A program made the translations under genes and the position numbers. The notes beneath the pieces are model-generated. The model made no database searches. It was not told where the DNA came from and was given only the letters and a program-made list of their open reading frames with translations. Shown here piece after piece: positions 6,860-13,822 of a stretch of DNA of 15,954 nt; within the stretch, counting starts at the first letter, position 1; each line of letters opens with the position of its first letter. Source of the DNA: Actinomycetes bacterium (GTDB lineage Bacteria > Actinomycetota > Coriobacteriia > Coriobacteriales > Eggerthellaceae); contig JAEYEL010000022.1 in NCBI GenBank assembly GCA_023403475.1, forward strand, positions 1 through 15,954, read 5' to 3'.

Positions 6860-8152
6860 CTAGTGCACGCTGCAGGAGAAGCAGGGGTCGTAGGCGCGCA
6901 CGAGCTTCTCCACCTCCATGCGCAGCTCGGGCTCCTCGGCCCCTTCGGCCGCCAGCTTCTCGGCGAGCAGGCGCATGTCGGCCTCCAGGTTCGCCATGTT
7001 CTGCGCGGTGGGCGTGACTATGGAGGCGCGCACGACGCGGCCTTCCCCGTCGAGCTCGAGCTCGTGGAACAGCGCCCCGCGCGGGGCCTCGGTGAAGCCC
7101 GTCGCGCGACCGGCGCGCGCCTTATAGGGCAAGGGCGTGCTCGCGCCCTCGAAGCCGTCCGGCTCGGCGAGGCGGCGGCAAAGCGCTGCGCAGCGCTCAA
7201 GCGCGTCCGCCACCTCCACGGCCTGGGCCACGTTGTTGCGGAAGGGATTGCGCTCGGGCGGGCGCAGGCCGGCCTTGGCGGCCGCCACCTTCGCGTCCTT
7301 GCACAGACCCGCCCACGAGGCGTTCGCCCGCGCGAGGGCGCCGGTGAAGTAGGGCGCGCCCGTCCTCCGCACGCGGGAGAAGAGCGCCGCCGAGTGGGCG
7401 ACCCCGTACTCCTCCGCCTCGCCCGCCGCGTCGTCGGCGTCGAAGGAGACCCCCGCGTCCAGGAAGCGCGCCTCGCGCGAGTCGCACACGGGGTAGCGGC
7501 CGGGGGCCCACATGGCCAGCATGTCGCCCTCGGTCCTCACGTCCGGCACGGAAAACGAGTCGAACAGGTCGACCGCCGCGAGGGCGAACTCCCGCGCCCC
7601 GTCCATCCTCTCGGCGAGCGCCAGGTACTCGTCGCGCGCGGGCTCGTGCGTGAACCCGCCCACCACCGCCGTGATGGGGTGTATCGAGCGACCCCCCACC
7701 GCGCAGCACAGCTCGTTGCCGAGCGCCTTGACGGAGAGCGCCGAGGAGAAGAGCTCGGGGTCGGCCTCGGCGAGCGGGAACACGCTTCTCATCCCCAGAA
7801 AGTCGGGCGCGGCGAACACGAACAGGTGGCTCGCGTGGTTCTGCAGGTACGAGCCGTACACCAGAAGCTCGCGCAGGGCGCGCGTGCGGTCCGAGACCTC
7901 CACGCCGAGGATGCGCTCGACGGCCAAAAGGTCGGTGACCACGTGGCTCGCCGAGCAGATGCCGCACACGCGCGAGGCTATGTAGGGCGCCTCCTCGAGG
8001 CGGCGACCCCGCACCATGCTCTCGAACAGGCGCGCAGGCTCCACCACGTTCATCTCGCAGGCCTCCACGCGCCCGCCGTCCACCACGAGGCGCACGTTGC
8101 CGTGCCCCTCCACGCGGGCTATGTGCTCGACGCGCACGGTTGTCTTCGCCAT
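6860..8152 (-). CDS. hydA: [NiFe] hydrogenase large (alpha) subunit, group 3b-like
   Basis: This subunit holds the NiFe site that splits or forms H2. The 430-residue protein has RVEGHG (13-18), the L1 motif RVCGICSASH (61-70; Cys63, Cys66) and the L2 motif DPCFSCSVH (422-430; Cys424, Cys427), giving all four metal-binding cysteines. An EAPRG element typical of the fold is also present. Oddly, translation stops directly after His430 of L2. Most large subunits carry a C-terminal peptide that a specific protease removes after Ni insertion, and here there is nothing to remove. The ATG at 8152 was chosen because the next residues begin the family domain (VRVEHIARVEGHG), with GAGG 9 nt upstream; the frame stays open farther upstream but overlaps the delta gene. 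It lies 11 nt after the delta stop and is the last gene of the operon. No Hyp maturation genes are nearby. Confidence 0.95.
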   Translation of the reverse strand: MAKTTVRVEHIARVEGHGNVRLVVDGGRVEACEMNVVEPARLFESMVRGRRLEEAPYIASRVCGICSASHVVTDLLAVERILGVEVSDRTRALRELLVYGSYLQNHASHLFVFAAPDFLGMRSVFPLAEADPELFSSALSVKALGNELCCAVGGRSIHPITAVVGGFTHEPARDEYLALAERMDGAREFALAAVDLFDSFSVPDVRTEGDMLAMWAPGRYPVCDSREARFLDAGVSFDADDAAGEAEEYGVAHSAALFSRVRRTGAPYFTGALARANASWAGLCKDAKVAAAKAGLRPPERNPFRNNVAQAVEVADALERCAALCRRLAEPDGFEGASTPLPYKARAGRATGFTEAPRGALFHELELDGEGRVVRASIVTPTAQNMANLEADMRLLAEKLAAEGAEEPELRMEVEKLVRAYDPCFSCSVH

Positions 8153-8163
8153 GTCTTCCGTCC

Positions 8164-8949
8164 TCACTCGCAGGCCGATACGGCCGGGTCCGTCTGGTTG
8201 AACATCAGGAGCGCCTGCTCGAAGTCGGCCAGGTCCACCCCGTAGCGCCCGCACGCCTCGCGCGCGCTCTCCAGGTTCGCGTCGGGGGAAAGGCCCCGGC
8301 ACCCGCTGCAGGGCCGGCCGAGCGCCACGCACTTCGCGTTGCAGCCCGAGCGCGTCACGAGCCCCAGGCACAGCGTGCCGCGCGCGAAGAAGCACTCCGT
8401 CTCGTTGTGGCGGCACTCGCCGCACATGGTGGAGGTGCGCACGGTGCGGTTCGAGCCGTAGAGCGCCCGCTGCAGCACCGCGACGAAGTCCGCAGGCTCG
8501 ATGGGGCATGCCCGCACCTCCAGGTCGACGGGGACGACGGCCGAGACCGGGCGGGGGGCGATCATGGCCCCGCAGGCCTCGGGCACGCGCGCGTAGACCT
8601 GCCCGGGGCGCCCCTCGAAGCCGGCGGCCGCCATTCCCGGGATGCCCGCCGTGGTGGCGCAGGCGCCTACGGCCACGAGGACGTGCGCCCTCTCCCGCAG
8701 CCGGCGCGCGCACGCGCTGGCCTCCTCGGTGGTGACCGCGCCCTCCACGACCGCCACGTCGAAGGCCACAGGCTCGGGCTCGCTTGAAGCGAGCTGCCAG
8801 TAGCGCAGGTCCACCTGCCCGAGCACCTCCATGAGGTGCGCCTCCATGTTGGTCATCTGCAGCTGGCAGCCGAAGCAGCTGGCCAGCCCCGCCACGACCA
8901 CGCGCGGCGGGCGCCCGCAGCCGGGCTCCCACGCGCCCTCGCGCTCCAT
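8164..8949 (-). CDS. hydD: [NiFe] hydrogenase small (delta) subunit
   Basis: The delta subunit relays electrons from the NiFe site through iron-sulfur clusters. Counting from the ATG at 8949 it has 261 residues. The N-terminal half carries the proximal-cluster ligands SCFGCQL (Cys25, Cys28), GACA (Cys97) and ACPIEP (Cys148). The C-terminal half has eight further cysteines (176, 179, 186, 194, 203, 207, 214, 217), enough for two more [4Fe-4S] clusters, as in group 3 small subunits. There is no twin-arginine signal, which fits a cytosolic enzyme. Two starts are possible: 8961, 1 nt after the gamma stop, or 8949, which has GGAGG 5 nt upstream. I prefer 8949; the other adds MEES. Confidence 0.93.
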   Translation of the reverse strand: MEREGAWEPGCGRPPRVVVAGLASCFGCQLQMTNMEAHLMEVLGQVDLRYWQLASSEPEPVAFDVAVVEGAVTTEEASACARRLRERAHVLVAVGACATTAGIPGMAAAGFEGRPGQVYARVPEACGAMIAPRPVSAVVPVDLEVRACPIEPADFVAVLQRALYGSNRTVRTSTMCGECRHNETECFFARGTLCLGLVTRSGCNAKCVALGRPCSGCRGLSPDANLESAREACGRYGVDLADFEQALLMFNQTDPAVSACE

Positions 8950-8953
8950 GCTC

Positions 8954-8959
8954 TCCTCC
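8954..8959 (-). promoter_or_regulatory. Shine-Dalgarno site favouring the internal start of the delta gene
   Basis: GGAGGA on the minus strand lies 4 nt before the ATG at 8949. The alternative ATG at 8961 has only weak purine matches before it, so this site argues for the shorter product. Confidence 0.6.
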
Positions 8960-8962
8960 ATC

Positions 8963-9877
8963 CTACATCGACCCCTGTATGTTCTTGGCCTCCCAGTAGT
9001 TGAACACCGGCCCGTCGAGGCACACGTACTGGTGGCCTATCTGGCAGTGCCCGCACTTGCCCGTGCCGCACTTCATGTGCCGCTCGAAGCTCATGTAGAT
9101 GCGGTCGTAGCTGATGCCCTTGCGGCGCATCTCCCCGACCACGAACCGGTACATCACCGGCGGCCCGCACAGCGCACCGAACGTGTTTCCGGCGTCCACC
9201 TCCAGAGCCTCGAAGGGCTTGGTGACAAGCCCCACCTCGCCGTCCCACGCCCCGTCGGCGCGGTCGACCGTGAGGTGCAGGTCGAAGTCTTTGCGGTGGC
9301 GCCACATCTCGAACTGGTCGCGGAACATGACCTCGGAGGGGCTCTTCGACCCGTAGATGATGGTGACCTTGCCGAACTCGCTGCGCTCGTCGTGTATGTT
9401 GTTGATGAGCGAGCGCAGAGGCGCTATCCCCAGGCCGCCCGCCACGAGCAGGATGTCGTGGCCCTTCATCTCCTCGAAGGGGAACCCGCGCCCGAAAGGA
9501 CCGCGCAGCCCCACGATGTCGCCGCACTGCATGCGGTGCAGAACTTCCGTGAACGCACCCGTGCGGCGCACGGTAAGCTCTATGAAGCCGCGCTTGGAGG
9601 GCGAACTCGATATGGATATGGGCGCCTCGCCCACGCCGAAGACGGAGAGCTCCACGAACTGGCCGGGCTCGTGCCGGAACGCCTCGCGCACGCGCTCGTC
9701 CACGAGCCGGAACTCGAAGAGCTTCTCGGTGGCCGTGAGGTCGGTGATGGACGTGATGCGCGCCGGCCACGGCCGGTAGGGGTTCGCGCGCATGAGCTCC
9801 GCGCCGCTTAAGGGCGCCGGAGCGTCGGCGTAGGGGCGCACGGCGACGGGCGCGCACGCGCGGCTTCTAACGGGCAT
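8963..9877 (-). CDS. hydG: Hydrogenase gamma subunit, FAD/NAD(P)-binding with 2Fe-2S
   Basis: The gamma subunit exchanges electrons with NAD(P)H through FAD; it is homologous to AsrB and related to PyrK/ferredoxin reductases. The 304-residue sequence has a ferredoxin-reductase-type beta barrel at about 40-135 with the flavin motif APISISSSP (85-93), a Rossmann domain with LLVAGGLGIAPLRSL (143-157) and CGPP (237-240), and a C-terminal [2Fe-2S] motif CGTGKCGHC plus a distant Cys (270, 275, 278, 286). A short N-terminal extension (1-30) is not part of these domains. Its ATG overlaps the beta gene by 11 nt and has AAGGGGG 6 nt upstream, which points to coupled translation. Whether it uses NAD or NADP cannot be read by eye; group 3b enzymes usually prefer NADP. 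Confidence 0.95.
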   Translation of the reverse strand: MPVRSRACAPVAVRPYADAPAPLSGAELMRANPYRPWPARITSITDLTATEKLFEFRLVDERVREAFRHEPGQFVELSVFGVGEAPISISSSPSKRGFIELTVRRTGAFTEVLHRMQCGDIVGLRGPFGRGFPFEEMKGHDILLVAGGLGIAPLRSLINNIHDERSEFGKVTIIYGSKSPSEVMFRDQFEMWRHRKDFDLHLTVDRADGAWDGEVGLVTKPFEALEVDAGNTFGALCGPPVMYRFVVGEMRRKGISYDRIYMSFERHMKCGTGKCGHCQIGHQYVCLDGPVFNYWEAKNIQGSM

Positions 9878-10904
9878 CTTCGGCCCCCTTCCTCTGGAAG
9901 AACCTCAGCGCCTCGATGGGGTTGATGTTCGCCTTGCACGCGCGCACGCACCTGCCGCAGCCCACGCAGAGCATGCGGTCGTGGTTGGCCAGGAAGCCGT
10001 TGAGCTTGTGGTACATGCGGTGCCGCACGCGGTTGCGCCCGTCGGGGCGGAAGTTGTGCCCGCCCGCCACGAGGGCGAACTGCGGGTTCGTGCAGGCATC
10101 CTGCACGCGCTCGCGGCGCCCGACCCGGCCGTCGGGGTCGAGCACGTCGCGTATGTCGAAGCAGAAGCAGGTGGGGCACACGCTCGCGCACGCGCCGCAG
10201 GCCAGGCACCTGCCGCCGAGCTCCTCCCAGAACGCGTCCTTGTGGAACGCGTCCATGAGCATGCCGACCTCCTGGATGTCGGGTATGTCGGGGTTGAACG
10301 CGCGCTGGCGGGCGCGCGTGGCGTGGCGGAACGCGATGCGCTCCTCGTCGTCGGCCTCCCGCGGGCTGCACGCGGCCTCCAGCACGTTCGCGGCCTCCGC
10401 GCTCGATATGCTGACCAGGTACTTCCCGCCTATGTCCTGCAGGAACAGGTCGTAGCCGAACCGCGCCTCGTCGGCGTCCCACAGATGGCAGAAGCACGTC
10501 TTCGCGGGGGTGCAGCTCACGCCCACCACGAGCGTGGAGGCGCGCCGCGCCGCGTAGTACGGGTCGGGGTAGCGCCCGTCGCGAAACGTCAGGTCCAGCC
10601 TGTTCAGGGCGTTGATGTCGCACGCGTGCGCGCCGAATATCACGCGCGGGACCACCTTCTCGGCGAAGTCGGCCACGTCGTTTCCCCGCCTGTCGAAGCG
10701 CATGAGCGTCTCGACGGGCGGCAGGAAGTACTTCTTGGGCGAGGTTATGGTCGTGTCGTAGTCGAGCGCTATCTCGTCGAACGAGCCCACGGCGGCGAAG
10801 ACGAAGCTTCTCCCCCGCCTCGTGGGGGCCACCACCTCGTAGTCCTCCATGAACGCCGACACGAGCGCGGGCAGCTCGCCTGCGTCGATAACCCGGTAGA
10901 GCAT
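9867..10904 (-). CDS. hydB: Hydrogenase beta subunit, 4Fe-4S electron-transfer protein
   Basis: The beta subunit carries electrons between the delta and gamma subunits and is homologous to sulfite reductase subunit AsrA. The 345-residue protein has an N-terminal domain with GAHACDINAL (91-100) and CTPAKTCFCH (131-140), both conserved in the family, and two ferredoxin-type clusters: CLACGACASVCP (233-244; Cys233, 236, 239, 243) and CVGCGRCVRACK (313-324; Cys313, 316, 319, 323). HNFRP and RVRHRMYHK between them are also typical. Its ATG has AGGGGA 7 nt upstream. It is the first gene of the hydrogenase operon, with 213 nt upstream to ndk. No convincing promoter is visible there, so either ndk read-through or a promoter of another type is possible. 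Stand-alone AsrA is excluded by the adjacent NiFe subunits. Confidence 0.93.
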   Translation of the reverse strand: MLYRVIDAGELPALVSAFMEDYEVVAPTRRGRSFVFAAVGSFDEIALDYDTTITSPKKYFLPPVETLMRFDRRGNDVADFAEKVVPRVIFGAHACDINALNRLDLTFRDGRYPDPYYAARRASTLVVGVSCTPAKTCFCHLWDADEARFGYDLFLQDIGGKYLVSISSAEAANVLEAACSPREADDEERIAFRHATRARQRAFNPDIPDIQEVGMLMDAFHKDAFWEELGGRCLACGACASVCPTCFCFDIRDVLDPDGRVGRRERVQDACTNPQFALVAGGHNFRPDGRNRVRHRMYHKLNGFLANHDRMLCVGCGRCVRACKANINPIEALRFFQRKGAEDAR

Positions 10905-10937
10905 GTTCGCGTCCCCTGCCTCTCGTCTTCAGCGGAA

Positions 10938-10978
10938 CACCTTCGTTACTTTCGCTTTCGCACCCTCGTTGCTTTCGC
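10938..10978. repeat. Imperfect 18-bp repeat pair upstream of the hydrogenase operon
   Basis: CACCTTCGTTACTTTCGC (10938-10955) and CACCCTCGTTGCTTTCGC (10961-10978) match at 16 of 18 positions with a period of 23 bp. A further TTTTCGCTTTCGC lies at about 10990-11002. The copies occupy 34-74 nt upstream of the hydB start, so they could be tandem regulator sites or simple slippage products. Confidence 0.6.
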
Positions 10979-11117
10979 GGCTCCATAGCTTTTCGCTTTC
11001 GCGATGCCCTCGAAAACAGAAGCGCCCCGATGTCGAGGACGATTCCGCGCCTTTTCGCGCTCGAAGGTCCGGTTCGGCATCGGAGACGCTCCATTCGGAA
11101 GAACGGGTTTGGAACCG

Positions 11118-11528
11118 CTAAGCCTCCGGAAAGAAAACCCCTATCTCGCGTTCGGCGGATTCAGGGGAGTCCGAACCATGTATGACATTTTCGTCCATAA
11201 CGAGACCGAAATCGCCACGAATCGTGCCGGGGGCCGCTTCGGCCGGATTAGTGGCGCCCATAAGAGAGCGACACTTCGCCACGGCACCCTCGCCGGAAAC
11301 AACCATTTTCACAACCGGACCCGACGTAATGTAGGAAACCAAGCCCTCGTAGAACGGCTTGCCCTCATGTTCGGCGTAGTTCGCGCGAGCCTGCTTCTCT
11401 GAAACCATGCCCATCTCCATGCGCTCGATGGTGAGGCCGGCACGCTCGAAGCGGTTTACAATCTCACCAATGTGACCGTTGCGCACGCCATCGGGCTTGA
11501 TCATGGTATAGGTTTTCTGCACTGCCAT
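11118..11528 (-). CDS. ndk: Nucleoside diphosphate kinase
   Basis: Ndk transfers the gamma phosphate from ATP to other nucleoside diphosphates through a phosphohistidine, balancing NTP and dNTP pools in the cytoplasm. The 136-residue sequence matches the family length and starts with the typical QKTYTMIKPDGV. The active-site motif NVIHGSDS places the catalytic His at 117. KMVVSGEGAV and GATNPAEAAPGTIRGDFG are also canonical. The ATG at 11528 has AAGGA about 7 nt upstream; the frame is open farther upstream but encodes nothing like Ndk. It lies 164 nt after the TPR gene. Confidence 0.97.
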   Translation of the reverse strand: MAVQKTYTMIKPDGVRNGHIGEIVNRFERAGLTIERMEMGMVSEKQARANYAEHEGKPFYEGLVSYITSGPVVKMVVSGEGAVAKCRSLMGATNPAEAAPGTIRGDFGLVMDENVIHGSDSPESAEREIGVFFPEA

Positions 11529-11589
11529 CTGTTTTCCTTTCGATCTTTCCTTAACGCTTGCCGCCCGCGCAGACGGCCTTGGCATCCGC

Positions 11590-11614
11590 CCCGCACGGGC
11601 ATGTCCCGCACGGG
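11590..11614 (-). repeat. Direct repeat forming a G+C-rich hairpin before ndk
   Basis: CCCGTGCGGG occurs twice on the minus strand (11605-11614 and 11590-11599). Each copy is nearly self-complementary, so the two RNA copies can pair over 10 bp (with two G-U pairs) across a 5-nt loop. It lies 62 nt before the ndk start and 78 nt after the TPR stop. No T-tract follows, so it is more likely a leader structure or pause site than a standard terminator. Confidence 0.5.
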
Positions 11615-11692
11615 CAACATCAATGCTTGCCACCTGTGTGGGCAATACGGTTTCCGACGCTGCTTTCCAACGCCGTTCCCTCATGCTTTCCC

Positions 11693-13036
11693 CTAATGTT
11701 GGCTGGGGAAGTAAAGCTCGATACTCGCTATCTTCCACGTTATCATGTCGCGCACCATCGTTATCTTGTATTGCACTTGCCCGCCTTGGCCGGTGTCGGC
11801 CGTCACGTACACCGTCGAATCACTCATGGACTTGTTCACGCCGTCAACCGTAGCGTTAGCGTCTTTCACGACCAAGTTCAGCATCGTGTCGGCTGCTTCC
11901 GCTTTCACATCAGGGGAAACGACCGTGCTTTTCGCTGCGTCAGGGTTGGCGAAAAGCTCTTTGGCCACGGTCTCCTGAGTAGGATACCCGTAGCCTTGCG
12001 TATAGGCGAACACTACCGCGCCGAAGGCCAGAAGAACAAGGAACACGAACACCAGAAGAATCTTCAGCCCCACGTTCTTGCGCTTGCGCTCGCGCTTCGC
12101 CAGCCCGCGCGACCACTGCTCAAGCTCCTCGTCGCTTGCGTTGAAGAACCTGTCGTCGGCGTTGGCGTAGCCGCCCTGATCGTAGCCATCGTCGTAATAG
12201 TAAGGTTCCTCTTCGTAAGCGTAGGGCTCCTCTTCGGAATACACCGGCTCGCCATCGGCGGTCACATCGAGCCCCGACATGTCGGCCTGCGCGGGAATGA
12301 CTTGGGTAAGCTCCGCCGTCCCTTGGGCAACAGCCGCCACGGCACGCTGGTAATCGACGCTTGCGGAATCGGAGAGGAAATACGTTTTATCGGCGATAGC
12401 CGACTCGAAGGAATTCACGGCCTTCTGCATCTGCCCGCAGGCGACGTATGCCTGCCCCAAATTGGCGTAGAGCTTGTTGCGCATGTCGGGCGCCATGCCG
12501 AACTGCAGGGCGCTTTCGTAAGAGGAAACGGCATCGGCAGGACGGTTGAGCGCCATGAAGCACACGCCCAGATTCAGAAGCGCCTTGGTGGGATCGGGGT
12601 TGCTCTCATCGAGCGCGGCCTCGCGGAACGCCACGCCCGCTTCGGCCGTTTTGCCGGCCTTCATCAGAGCGTTTCCCATGCCGATGTACGCCTTGAATCG
12701 CGTCTCGTACTTCGCATCGGAAACCGATATCTCGAAATGGCGCACGGCGTTCTCGTAATCATGAAGCGCCGCGTAAGCCATGCCCAGATTGTAGTTCAGC
12801 GACCCGCATGCATCGTAAGCGGCGTCGGCCGTAGCCTGCGTGTACGCCTGAATGGCCTCGCCTGCGTTCTTGAGCTTGATAAGGCAGTTTCCTATCTGAT
12901 GGTAGACAAGCCCCATCTCGCCAGGCCCAAGCGACCGGGAGCCGTCTTGCAGGCACCGCGTGAAAAGATCCAAGGCTCCTTGGTAGTCCTTCGCCTGATA
13001 CAGCGACCGTGCCTGATTGAATACCTCGTTGTTCAT
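11693..13036 (-). CDS. TPR protein with single membrane segment and exported C-terminal domain
   Basis: The 447-residue protein begins without a signal peptide. Residues 1-245 are tetratricopeptide-like helical repeats (for example NQARSLYQAKDYQGALDLF, LNYNLGMAYAALHDYENAV and LYANLGQAYVACGQMQKAV), which usually bind other proteins. An acidic, tyrosine-rich linker follows (about 266-291, many EEP and YY units), then a basic stretch (RERKRK, 315-320) and one hydrophobic segment (about 324-345). The remaining 100 residues should lie outside the cell. The basic stretch before the membrane segment predicts a cytoplasmic TPR part. The ATG has AAGGA at 5-6 nt. It follows the cyclophilin gene by 31 nt, so the two likely share a transcript. 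I do not recognise a named family for the C-terminal domain, so the function is unknown. Confidence 0.85.
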   Translation of the reverse strand: MNNEVFNQARSLYQAKDYQGALDLFTRCLQDGSRSLGPGEMGLVYHQIGNCLIKLKNAGEAIQAYTQATADAAYDACGSLNYNLGMAYAALHDYENAVRHFEISVSDAKYETRFKAYIGMGNALMKAGKTAEAGVAFREAALDESNPDPTKALLNLGVCFMALNRPADAVSSYESALQFGMAPDMRNKLYANLGQAYVACGQMQKAVNSFESAIADKTYFLSDSASVDYQRAVAAVAQGTAELTQVIPAQADMSGLDVTADGEPVYSEEEPYAYEEEPYYYDDGYDQGGYANADDRFFNASDEELEQWSRGLAKRERKRKNVGLKILLVFVFLVLLAFGAVVFAYTQGYGYPTQETVAKELFANPDAAKSTVVSPDVKAEAADTMLNLVVKDANATVDGVNKSMSDSTVYVTADTGQGGQVQYKITMVRDMITWKIASIELYFPSQH

Positions 13037-13067
13037 CTGAATCCTTCGGAATCGAATGCGCCCTCGC

Positions 13068-13601
13068 CTATTCAGCCGCGTTCTCTATCGCGATGCCCTC
13101 GATCACATCGCCAACGCGCAGCGCGGAGATGACTTCCATGCCGTCGATAGTCTGGCCGAACACGGTGTAACCCGAATCGAGCATGGGCTGGGCGCCCAAG
13201 CAGAAGTAGAACTGGGAACCGGCGGAGTTCGGATTGCTCGAACGTGCCATGGCAAGCGCACCGTCGGCATGCACGTTGTTGGGGTTGGTGGAATACTCTT
13301 CCTTGATGGAATAGCCAGGACCGCCCGTGCCCAAACCGGCATAGGGGTTTTTGGCCTTTTCCACAACCTCTTCAGAAGTAAGACCGCGCGTGTTGGGGCA
13401 CCCGCCCTGAATAACGAAACCGGGAACATAGCGGTGGAACTTCAGGTTGTCGTAGAAGCCCTTGCGCGCCAGCTCCACGAAATTGCCCACATGGATAGGG
13501 GCGTCTTTACCCGCCAACTGCACGCGGACGGTGCCCTTCGACGTGGTTATGACAGCGATTTCCTCGCCCGTCGGTTGATACTCGGGAGTGTACATAGCCA
13601 T
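13068..13601 (-). CDS. Cyclophilin-type peptidyl-prolyl cis-trans isomerase
   Basis: This enzyme catalyses cis-trans isomerisation of prolyl bonds during protein folding. The 177-residue protein shows the cyclophilin core: FHRYVPGFVIQGGCPNTRG (55-73) with catalytic Arg57 and Gln65, then GALAMARSSNPNSAGSQFYF (114-133) and YTVFGQTIDGMEVI (145-158). No signal peptide or lipobox is present, so it is predicted to be cytoplasmic. At the position of the cyclosporin-contacting Trp of human cyclophilin A there appears to be Met140, so weak cyclosporin binding is inferred. The ATG at 13601 was chosen for GAGGA 8 nt upstream. It heads a two-gene unit with the TPR protein, downstream of an extended -10 promoter and a structured leader of about 126 nt. 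Confidence 0.95.
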   Translation of the reverse strand: MAMYTPEYQPTGEEIAVITTSKGTVRVQLAGKDAPIHVGNFVELARKGFYDNLKFHRYVPGFVIQGGCPNTRGLTSEEVVEKAKNPYAGLGTGGPGYSIKEEYSTNPNNVHADGALAMARSSNPNSAGSQFYFCLGAQPMLDSGYTVFGQTIDGMEVISALRVGDVIEGIAIENAAE

Positions 13602-13662
13602 ATGAGAGATCCTCTTTCGTTTGGTACGAGCCGTTAGTTGTTCTCCCCCGCCCGCAAGAGCA

Positions 13663-13698
13663 GCAGGCTCGGTAAAGCCTGTGAAAGCCGAAGCCTGC
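13663..13698 (-). promoter_or_regulatory. Stem-loop in the cyclophilin leader
   Basis: On the minus strand GCAGGCTTCGG pairs with CCGAGCCTGC, giving a 10-bp stem with one bulged base and a loop of about 15 nt. It lies in the predicted leader, about 60 nt before the start codon and clear of the ribosome site. I cannot assign it to a known riboswitch class. Confidence 0.4.
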
Positions 13699-13733
13699 AA
13701 AAGCAGCGCGGAAGTCTTCGCATACGTCAGATA

Positions 13734-13742
13734 ATTCTAGCA
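13734..13742 (-). promoter_or_regulatory. Extended -10 promoter for the cyclophilin-TPR unit
   Basis: TGCTAGAAT on the minus strand is identical over nine bases to the element before mreB. The predicted start near 13727 gives a leader of about 126 nt. No -35 of good quality is seen at the normal spacing. Confidence 0.6.
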
Positions 13743-13782
13743 GCCACACCGTCCGCAAGCGGGAAAAACCTTACAACATCCA

Positions 13783-13822
13783 CGCTGGCAAAGCGGAGGG
13801 TGAAGCCAAGGTGAAGCCAGCG
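13783..13822 (-). terminator. Inverted repeat downstream of fic, possible terminator
   Basis: CGCTGGC and GCCAGCG form a perfect 7-bp stem enclosing 26 nt. The loop includes two tandem GGCTTCACC units 11 bp apart. On the minus strand a run of five T follows only about 15 nt later, so as a fic terminator it is imperfect. Confidence 0.3.

Noticed and set aside
6863..8245. Plus-strand open frame of 460 codons opposite the hydrogenase alpha gene
   Set aside because: It mirrors the GC-rich alpha gene, has low-complexity Arg/His/Ala content and no domain.
8153..8932. N-terminal extension of the hydrogenase alpha frame to 690 residues
   Set aside because: The extra part overlaps the delta gene in another frame and is Arg/Gly-rich without domain features; the family domain begins at the ATG at 8152.
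10982..10987. TATGGA as a -10 box for the hydrogenase operon
   Set aside because: No TG extension and no matching -35 at 16-18 nt; one weak hexamer is expected by chance.
9808..11094. Minus-strand frame of 428 codons overlapping the hydrogenase beta gene
   Set aside because: It is a shifted shadow of hydB, lacks the cysteine cluster spacing and is dominated by Arg and Gly.
11529..11738. N-terminal extension of Ndk by 70 residues
   Set aside because: Ndk proteins begin close to the KTYTMIKPDG motif and the ATG at 11528 has its own ribosome site.
11558..13132. Plus-strand open frame of 524 codons opposite the TPR gene
   Set aside because: The opposite strand has clear TPR repeats, a membrane segment and a ribosome site; this frame has none of these.
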